NCBI GenBank assembly: GCA_009781965.1
Contig: WQUS01000036.1
Coordinates: 1-7,774 of the forward strand
Length of the DNA: 7,774 nt
Origin: Bacillota bacterium
Lineage (GTDB): Bacteria; Bacillota; Desulfotomaculia; Desulfotomaculales; Desulfallaceae
Reading direction: 5' to 3'
This document shows positions 1 to 4,515 of this stretch, piece after piece. Positions within the stretch are counted from its first letter, which is position 1; every line of letters begins with the position of its first letter. Under the pieces are notes generated by a model. The model had not been told where the DNA came from. It searched no databases and saw only the letters and a list, made by a program, of their open reading frames with translations. The translations under genes and the position numbers were made by a program.

Positions 1-387
1 GTGGAATTAACCGACATCTTCGAAGTTTACACTCTTGAACTTGATAAATTGCCAACAGGTGCAGACGGAACTGAATTGTATGATTGGGCAAAATTTATAG
101 CTGCCGAAACTAAGGAGGAATTAAACATGGTAGCCGAAAGAAATTCGTTAGTGGGGCAGGCAGTGGTCAGGTTACGCGAGTTGTCGGCGGACGAACGTGC
201 CCGCGATTTATACGAGCGCAGAGAAACGGCGCGGCGCGATCAGGCTGCTCGGGAAAAATGGGCGGTTAAACAATCTAAGTTTGAGATTGCGAAAAACCTT
301 TTAAATGTTGGCGTCACTGTGGATGTAATCGTTGCCGCTACAGGTCTTACTAAAGATGAAGTAGAAACTTTACGTAATACTGATTAA
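1..387 (+). CDS. Rpn-family recombination-promoting nuclease / putative transposase, C-terminal part (5' partial)
   Basis: The reading frame is open from base 1 and ends at TAA 385-387; the first codon is GTG, but it is probably an internal Val, since the protein begins in the middle of the family's sequence. The visible 128 residues match the C-terminal third of Rpn (PD-(D/E)XK nuclease family transposase) proteins: a DIFEVYTLEL strand, a TELYDWAKFIAAET helix (about 24-37), EELNMVAERN (39-48), the LSADERARDLYERRE helix, and a terminal KNLLNVGVTV...ATGLTKDEVETL segment (about 97-125) resembling a small helical repeat. The catalytic nuclease motifs would lie before base 1, so activity cannot be judged. 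Known members cut DNA, promote recA-independent recombination and can be toxic or anti-phage. The gene is convergent with gpmI, 24 bases apart. It is more AT-rich than the genes to its right, as is common for mobile or defence genes. The family call is by recognition of the conserved blocks. Confidence 0.8.
   Translation: MELTDIFEVYTLELDKLPTGADGTELYDWAKFIAAETKEELNMVAERNSLVGQAVVRLRELSADERARDLYERRETARRDQAAREKWAVKQSKFEIAKNLLNVGVTVDVIVAATGLTKDEVETLRNTD
112..118 (+). promoter_or_regulatory. Internal Shine-Dalgarno inside the rpn gene
   Basis: AAGGAGG lies in codons for Thr-Lys-Glu-Glu of the rpn frame and sits 8 bases before the ATG at 127. It is one of the strongest ribosome binding sites in the window, comparable with the one between the two hydroxylase genes at 4498-4505. 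Confidence 0.5.
127..387 (+). CDS. Possible internally initiated RpnS-type small protein (86 aa)
   Basis: An ATG at 127, in frame with the larger Rpn gene, is preceded by AAGGAGG (112-118) with an 8-base gap, an almost ideal initiation signal buried inside a coding region. Initiation here would give an 86-residue, charged, mostly helical protein, MVAERN...ETLRNTD, made only of the Rpn C-terminal region. In characterised E. coli Rpn systems the C-terminal domain (RpnS) is translated separately from within the gene and binds and blocks the toxic full-length RpnL; this sequence has the geometry of such a gene-within-gene. What is seen is the signal and the frame; that it is used, and that the product is an inhibitor, is inference. 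The caution is that codons for Lys-Glu-Glu (AAG GAG GAA) create such a sequence by chance, and the Met may be conserved for structural reasons. Confidence 0.45.
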   Translation: MVAERNSLVGQAVVRLRELSADERARDLYERRETARRDQAAREKWAVKQSKFEIAKNLLNVGVTVDVIVAATGLTKDEVETLRNTD

Positions 388-411
388 CACACAGCACACC
401 TGATATCTCAT
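388..411. other. Short convergent gap between rpn and gpmI
   Basis: Only 24 bases separate the rpn stop codon from the gpmI stop codon. I see no GC-rich hairpin followed by a T-run on either strand, so no intrinsic terminator can be called. The converging transcripts may therefore overlap each other's 3' ends. Confidence 0.6.
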
Positions 412-2049
412 TTATTTCAGCTCAATCAGCGGCTCGTCCCATTTGGCCAGCGGCTCAAGTCCGTCTAATAACGCCATTGTCGCGGCAATATTTGATAAAC
501 CAAAATGGTCGCCGGTTTTCATCACATACTTATCGCGGTTGTCCGTGTTGTCGTAAATAATAAACGGCACCGGATTGGTGGTGTGACTGGTTTTTCGGAG
601 GATTTGACCGTCTTTAATGATGGGCTGGCCCTTCTCATCGAGGTAATATTCTTCCTCAATATTGCCGTGATCGGCCGTTACGACCAGCACACCGCCGGCT
701 TCGTCAATCGCTGTCATCAACCGTCCTAAGGCCAAATCCAACGCTTCGACCGCAATAATCGAGGCGTCCATGTGCGATTCATGGCCAACCATATCACCGT
801 TGGGATAATTGATCAGAATGCTCTGAAAATCACCGGCCTTGATTTGTTCAATAACTTTATCGGTGATATCGTCGCTGCGCATCCAGGGAAACTGCCACGG
901 TTCGCCGGTTTTATTGGGCACTTCCACATATTCTTCCAATCGCTCGTTAAACTTGTCGTCCTTGTTGCCGTTAAAGTAAAAGGTGACGTGGCCAAATTTC
1001 ACGGTTTCAGAAATCACGTAGCGTTTCCGGCCGTTCCGCACTTCCAGCTCCGCCAGGGTGCCTTTAACCTCAACATGTTCCACTAACGTGTTGCCGGGCA
1101 GATGCAAAGTCTGATCATATTCGACCATGCCCGCATAATAAACTTTCGGCAGCTTGCCGCGATCAAAATAGGGAAATTGGTCGTTCGGCAAAGTCATCAG
1201 CTCGGAAAACTGAATAGCGCGATCCGCCCGAAAATTATAATTAATCACCGTGTCATGCTCTGCCATTTTGCCGATTGGCTGCTTGTCGTCGCCGGCGATG
1301 ATAAAAATCGGCGTCCATTGGTCGTCCAGCTCCAGCTCTTCACGGCGAAAAGTTTCCAACGCTTCCAAAGCCGAATGAAACGGCCGCGCCATACCATAAA
1401 CATGTGCCGACAGGGCGCGTTTTAGCATTTTTGGATCGCTCCAATAGCGATCCATAGTGGTAAATTGCCGGCCGCCGCCACTGGCAATATGATAATCGCG
1501 TCCCCGCTCATTAAAGGATTGCAGAAATGCTTCCGTCAGGTTGATATATTTGGGCTCAGTGCGCGGCGACACATCGCGGCCATCCAGTATGGCGTGAATG
1601 CGAATCGTCTGCACACCCTCCCGGTCGGCCCGGGCAATCATCTTGAACAGATGATTAATATCGGCGTGCACGCGGCCGTCAGAAAAACAGCCAATAAAAT
1701 GCAATTTTGCCTGGTGCTCCAGCACGTTCCGAATCGCGTCCCGCCAAGTTTTGCCTGCGAATATTTTGCCGGTGGCAAAGGCTTCGTCCACTATCGGCAG
1801 CGCTTGTTTGACAATTTGTCCCACGCCCATGATGTAATGACCCACCTCGGAATTACCCGCCTGATCTGCCGTTAAGCCGACCGCCGTACCGGAGGCGCGG
1901 ATTTTCAACATCGGATACCGGGACATCAGTTGATCGAGATTCGGTTTATGGGCCGGTTTAACCGCGTTGCCAACCAGGTTATCGCTCAGACCGAAACCGT
2001 CCAGGATAACTAAAACAACCGGTCCTTTGTAATGTAATTTTGTGTTCAT
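412..2049 (-). CDS. gpmI: 2,3-bisphosphoglycerate-independent phosphoglycerate mutase (iPGM)
   Basis: This is a complete 545-residue cytosolic enzyme that interconverts 3- and 2-phosphoglycerate in glycolysis and gluconeogenesis, normally with two Mn2+ ions. All family landmarks are visible: Asp17 in VILDGFG, the phosphoserine nucleophile Ser67 in GNSEVGH, His128 in DGRVHAD, Arg158-Asp159 in LDGRDVSPRT, Arg194 and Arg201 in GGGR...TMDRY, Arg274 and Arg277 in FRADR, Lys351 in ETVKFGHVTFYFNG, Asp419 and His423 in NGDMVGHESH, Asp460-His461 in TADHGN, and His489 in KTSHTTNPVPF. The catalytic set is thus intact. It is longer than the usual ~510-residue bacillary enzyme and carries the SGGGR/TMDRY form also seen in plant and other eukaryotic iPGMs. 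The only sensible start is the ATG at 2049, which lacks a clear Shine-Dalgarno. It stands alone here, away from gap/pgk/tpi/eno, and is divergent from the hydroxylase genes. Confidence 0.97.
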   Translation of the reverse strand: MNTKLHYKGPVVLVILDGFGLSDNLVGNAVKPAHKPNLDQLMSRYPMLKIRASGTAVGLTADQAGNSEVGHYIMGVGQIVKQALPIVDEAFATGKIFAGKTWRDAIRNVLEHQAKLHFIGCFSDGRVHADINHLFKMIARADREGVQTIRIHAILDGRDVSPRTEPKYINLTEAFLQSFNERGRDYHIASGGGRQFTTMDRYWSDPKMLKRALSAHVYGMARPFHSALEALETFRREELELDDQWTPIFIIAGDDKQPIGKMAEHDTVINYNFRADRAIQFSELMTLPNDQFPYFDRGKLPKVYYAGMVEYDQTLHLPGNTLVEHVEVKGTLAELEVRNGRKRYVISETVKFGHVTFYFNGNKDDKFNERLEEYVEVPNKTGEPWQFPWMRSDDITDKVIEQIKAGDFQSILINYPNGDMVGHESHMDASIIAVEALDLALGRLMTAIDEAGGVLVVTADHGNIEEEYYLDEKGQPIIKDGQILRKTSHTTNPVPFIIYDNTDNRDKYVMKTGDHFGLSNIAATMALLDGLEPLAKWDEPLIELK

Positions 2050-2058
2050 AATGCTTAT

Positions 2059-2087
2059 ATTTTACCATGGGGCCACCCAAGCGCCAA
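2059..2087 (-). promoter_or_regulatory. Candidate gpmI promoter, giving an almost leaderless mRNA
   Basis: Read on the minus strand there is TTGGCG (2082-2087, 4 of 6 matches to the sigma-70/sigma-A -35) and TAAAAT (2059-2064, 5 of 6 to the -10) with a 17-base spacer. Initiation some 7 bases past the -10 would fall around 2050-2053, only a few bases before the ATG. This fits the absence of a ribosome binding site ahead of gpmI. The -35 match is modest, so this is a candidate only. Confidence 0.4.
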
Positions 2088-2114
2088 GTTTACTTTTCTG
2101 AAGTTTTTGTCAAA

Positions 2115-2138
2115 GGTATTGACAGCGGTATTGACAGC
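2115..2138 (+). repeat. 12-bp perfect tandem repeat carrying TTGACA twice
   Basis: GGTATTGACAGC occurs at 2115-2126 and again, head to tail, at 2127-2138. Each copy contains a consensus -35 hexamer (2119-2124 and 2131-2136). The repeat lies in the divergent gap between gpmI and the hydroxylase operon. Confidence 0.9.
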
Positions 2139-2160
2139 ACCCGGGGATATAATCAATAAT
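2131..2160 (+). promoter_or_regulatory. Candidate sigma-A promoter for the molybdenum hydroxylase operon
   Basis: A consensus TTGACA (2131-2136) is followed after 18 bases by AATAAT (2155-2160, 5 of 6 to TATAAT). A perfect TATAAT also exists at 2148-2153, but it is 11 bases from this -35 and 23 from the upstream copy, so neither gives normal spacing. The leader to the first ATG would be about 80 bases. The duplicated -35 could leave two competing registers or could be a binding site for an activator. Confidence 0.5.
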
Positions 2161-2170
2161 TGACTTAATT

Positions 2171-2209
2171 TAACCGAAGGTAACCATTAACCTCACCTGT
2201 GAGTAAACC
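2171..2209 (+). promoter_or_regulatory. Leader of the hydroxylase operon with a small palindrome and repeated TAACC words
   Basis: The leader contains TAACC at 2171-2175, 2181-2185 and 2188-2192, and a related TAAACC at 2204-2209. It also contains an inverted repeat CTCAC-N2-GTGAG at 2192-2203. With a 2-base centre the palindrome suits a dimeric DNA-binding protein better than an RNA hairpin. Its position just downstream of the promoter candidate would suit repression. No regulator gene is visible in the window, so this is suggestive only. Confidence 0.3.
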
Positions 2210-2230
2210 TGTCATTAGCCACTACCATAA

Positions 2231-2236
2231 AAGGGG
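2231..2236 (+). promoter_or_regulatory. Ribosome binding site of the first hydroxylase gene
   Basis: AAGGGG lies 8 bases before the ATG at 2245 and supports that start; no competing in-frame start lies nearby upstream. Confidence 0.75.
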
Positions 2237-2244
2237 AATCAACT

Positions 2245-4515
2245 ATGACGGAATATCGTTTTATCGGCCGGCCTACCCAGCGCAAGGACGCCCTGGATAT
2301 AGTAACGGGGCGGACCAGGTTTATCAACGACATTACCATCCCCAACATGCTTTACGGCAAAGTCTTGCGCAGTCCGCTGCCTCACGCTCTGATTAAAAGC
2401 ATCGATACAAGCGCCGCCGAAAGCCTGCCCGGGGTAAAAGCAGTGCTCACTCACCGGAACGCACCCCCATGGATGGCCGGATTTCCCTTGCATGTACGGC
2501 TCCTGGACAACAAAGTGCGTTATGTTGGGGACGAGGTGGCCCTGGTGGCGGCTGAAACCGAGGATATCGCGGCGGAAGCCCTGCGGCTGATCAAAGTGGA
2601 GTACGAACCGCTCCCGGCGGTGTATGATGTGGAGGAAGCGGTGCGGCCGAACGCGCCCCAACTGTACGACCAGTTTCCCGGCAACCTTTTGCCCCAAGAA
2701 CAGCGCATGTTCGGACCGCACACCTTGCAGGAGGTTGCTTTTGGTGATGTTGAGCAAGGATTTGCGGAAGCTGATTTCATCATTAACGGGACCTGCGCCT
2801 ACGAAAACATTCCCAACCCGCTGCCGCCGGAACCGCCGGGGGTAATCGCATCCTGGGAAGAGCCGGATAACCTTACCGTCTGGTCGGCCTCCCAGGGTCC
2901 CCACATGTTTAAAGCTACTCTACAAAGGCGGATGGGCGCCGCCGCCATGCAGTCCCTTGGCAGCCCCGTCGGAGCCAGTTACGGTTCCAAATATATGTCC
3001 TGGCAATTTGTTCTGCCGGCCGCCGCTCTGGCCAAAGCCGCTGGCCGCCCGGTAAAATTATGTTACGGCAAAGCGGAGCATCTGGCCGCCTTTACAGTGC
3101 GGCTGGGCTCCCGGATCCACGGCCGGGTGGGCCTGAAAAAAGACGGCACGGTAACGGCTCTGGCTGCCGATTGGCTGGTCAACAACGGCGCCTTCTCGGA
3201 AATCACCCAGGGCATGGTGGCCGTGGGCCTGGGGGAAGCGCAGCTGATGATTCGCTGCCCCAACTGGAGTTTCAAACCCCGCATGGTCTGCACCAACCGG
3301 ATCGCTTCCGGCCAGGTGCGCGGCTTCGGCGGCCAGGAACTGAAATGCGCGCTGACCCCCATTATCACCATGGGTTTGGAGCAAGCCGGCCTGGACCCAG
3401 TGGAATTTTTCAAAAAGAATTACGTTAAGCCAGGCGACGGCTATTATTGGCGGGAAGGCAACTGGTGGGTCTGCAACGGCCCAGATTTCACCGCCGCCAT
3501 TGAAAAAGGAGCAGCCACCTTTGGCTGGGTTGAGAAATGGCAGGGCTGGCTTAAGCCGACCTCCGTCAATGGAGCCAAGCGCAGGGGCGTGGGGGTAGGC
3601 GTACACGGCAATGCCGACGTGGGCGAAGACATCTCCGAAGCCTTTGTGCGCCTGGAACCAAACGGCACAGCTACAATATACTCTGATCTGTCCGAACATG
3701 GCACCGGACAGCGCAGCAACATCTGCAAAATGACCGCCGAAGTGCTGCAAATTCCCCTGGTAAGTGTCTCGGTAACGCCGGTGGATTCCCGGGTGAATCC
3801 CTTTGAGATCGGCCCGGTCGGTTCCCGGGGCACCTATGCCATTGGCAGCGCGGTCATCGCCGCCGCCGAGGACGCCAAAAAACAGCTCTTGGAGCTAATG
3901 GCTCCCCAATTCGGGGTGGAGCCGGAAGAACTGGAGACCCAAGACGCTATGGTTTACGTCAAAAAAGATCCGGCAAAAAAAATACCCTGGTTTAAAGGCA
4001 TGGGCTATGACCGCACCATTATGGGCCAGGGCCGTTTTGAGCCTGACTTCACCCTGCCCAACTTTATGATGATCTTTACCGAAGTGGAAGTCGACGCCGC
4101 AACAGGCAAGGTGGATTTAATCAAAGTGGTGGGCGCCACCGACGTGGGGCAAATTATCGATCCCCCTTCCCTTACCAACCAGCTGAACGGCTGCCTCGGT
4201 TCCGCGGGCATCGACAGCGCCCTCTTTGAAGAAACAGTTCTTGATACCAGGTTAGGACGGGTGATGAACGCCAACCTGATTGACTATAAGTGGCGCACCT
4301 TTGCGGAACTGCCCGATATGGAGCATGAAGTGCTGGAAACGCCTTTCCCCAGTCACCGTTTCCATGCCGTCGGGGTAGGCGAGATTACCCCTTCGCCCGG
4401 TCCCTCAGCGGTACTCATGGCGGTATCCAATGCCATCGGCGTCCGCCTGGCGGAATACCCGCTCACACCGGACAGAATTTTAAAAGCGCTGCAAGAAAAG
4501 GGAGGACCGCGATGA
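2245..4515 (+). CDS. Xanthine dehydrogenase-family molybdopterin-binding large subunit, copy A
   Basis: This complete 756-residue protein is the Mo-cofactor (large) subunit of the xanthine dehydrogenase/CoxL/HcrA family. Residues about 1-130 form the a/b-hammerhead domain (GRPTQRKDALDIVTGRT, YVGDEVALVAAET); the rest is the two-part cofactor domain. Landmarks by eye-alignment with bovine xanthine dehydrogenase: Gln217 in WSASQGPH (Q767), GASYG at 243-247 in place of the usual GGGFG, RGFGGQE at 359-365 (RGFGGPQ loop), Gln489 in HGTGQ (Q1040), GSRGT at 526-530, and the catalytic base Glu713 in VGVGE (E1261). The purine-binding Glu802 position appears to be Tyr250, and no Arg880 equivalent is seen near 327, so a purine substrate is unlikely. 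No signal peptide is seen; it should act in the cytoplasm with 2Fe-2S and FAD partners that are not encoded here. The substrate is unknown. It is first in the operon and overlaps copy B by 4 bases. Confidence 0.93.
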   Translation: MTEYRFIGRPTQRKDALDIVTGRTRFINDITIPNMLYGKVLRSPLPHALIKSIDTSAAESLPGVKAVLTHRNAPPWMAGFPLHVRLLDNKVRYVGDEVALVAAETEDIAAEALRLIKVEYEPLPAVYDVEEAVRPNAPQLYDQFPGNLLPQEQRMFGPHTLQEVAFGDVEQGFAEADFIINGTCAYENIPNPLPPEPPGVIASWEEPDNLTVWSASQGPHMFKATLQRRMGAAAMQSLGSPVGASYGSKYMSWQFVLPAAALAKAAGRPVKLCYGKAEHLAAFTVRLGSRIHGRVGLKKDGTVTALAADWLVNNGAFSEITQGMVAVGLGEAQLMIRCPNWSFKPRMVCTNRIASGQVRGFGGQELKCALTPIITMGLEQAGLDPVEFFKKNYVKPGDGYYWREGNWWVCNGPDFTAAIEKGAATFGWVEKWQGWLKPTSVNGAKRRGVGVGVHGNADVGEDISEAFVRLEPNGTATIYSDLSEHGTGQRSNICKMTAEVLQIPLVSVSVTPVDSRVNPFEIGPVGSRGTYAIGSAVIAAAEDAKKQLLELMAPQFGVEPEELETQDAMVYVKKDPAKKIPWFKGMGYDRTIMGQGRFEPDFTLPNFMMIFTEVEVDAATGKVDLIKVVGATDVGQIIDPPSLTNQLNGCLGSAGIDSALFEETVLDTRLGRVMNANLIDYKWRTFAELPDMEHEVLETPFPSHRFHAVGVGEITPSPGPSAVLMAVSNAIGVRLAEYPLTPDRILKALQEKGGPR
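4498..4515 (+). promoter_or_regulatory. Ribosome binding site and ATGA overlap coupling copy A to copy B
   Basis: AAGGGAGG (4498-4505), 6 bases before the copy B ATG at 4512, is encoded within the last codons of copy A (Lys-Gly-Gly). The stop of A and the start of B share ATGA (4512-4515). This geometry normally gives translational coupling and roughly matched production of the two proteins, which would suit subunits of one complex or alternative large subunits sharing partners. Confidence 0.85.

Noticed and set aside
1465..1875. Plus-strand frames inside gpmI, including this 136-codon one
   Set aside because: They lie opposite a complete, motif-rich gpmI and resemble no known protein.
2148..2153. 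Perfect TATAAT as the -10 of the hydroxylase promoter
   Set aside because: It is 11 bases from the nearer TTGACA and 23 from the farther, both outside workable spacing; AATAAT at 2155 with an 18-base spacer fits better. It could still act with an activator.
2199..2396. 65-codon plus-strand frame starting GTG in the operon leader and running into copy A out of frame
   Set aside because: It has no Shine-Dalgarno and most of it overlaps the well-supported gene in another frame; it looks accidental rather than a leader peptide.
2239..2904. 221-codon open frame on the minus strand opposite copy A, with a counterpart opposite copy B at 4353-4928
   Set aside because: It lies antisense to a clearly conserved protein-coding gene, has no ribosome binding site, and its twin in copy B is expected simply because the two genes are related. 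Low stop frequency opposite GC-rich codons explains both.
3058..3750. 230-codon minus-strand frame opposite copy A and a similar one at 5730-6314 opposite copy B
   Set aside because: Same reasoning: shadows of the paralogous large-subunit genes, with no recognisable domain or start signal.
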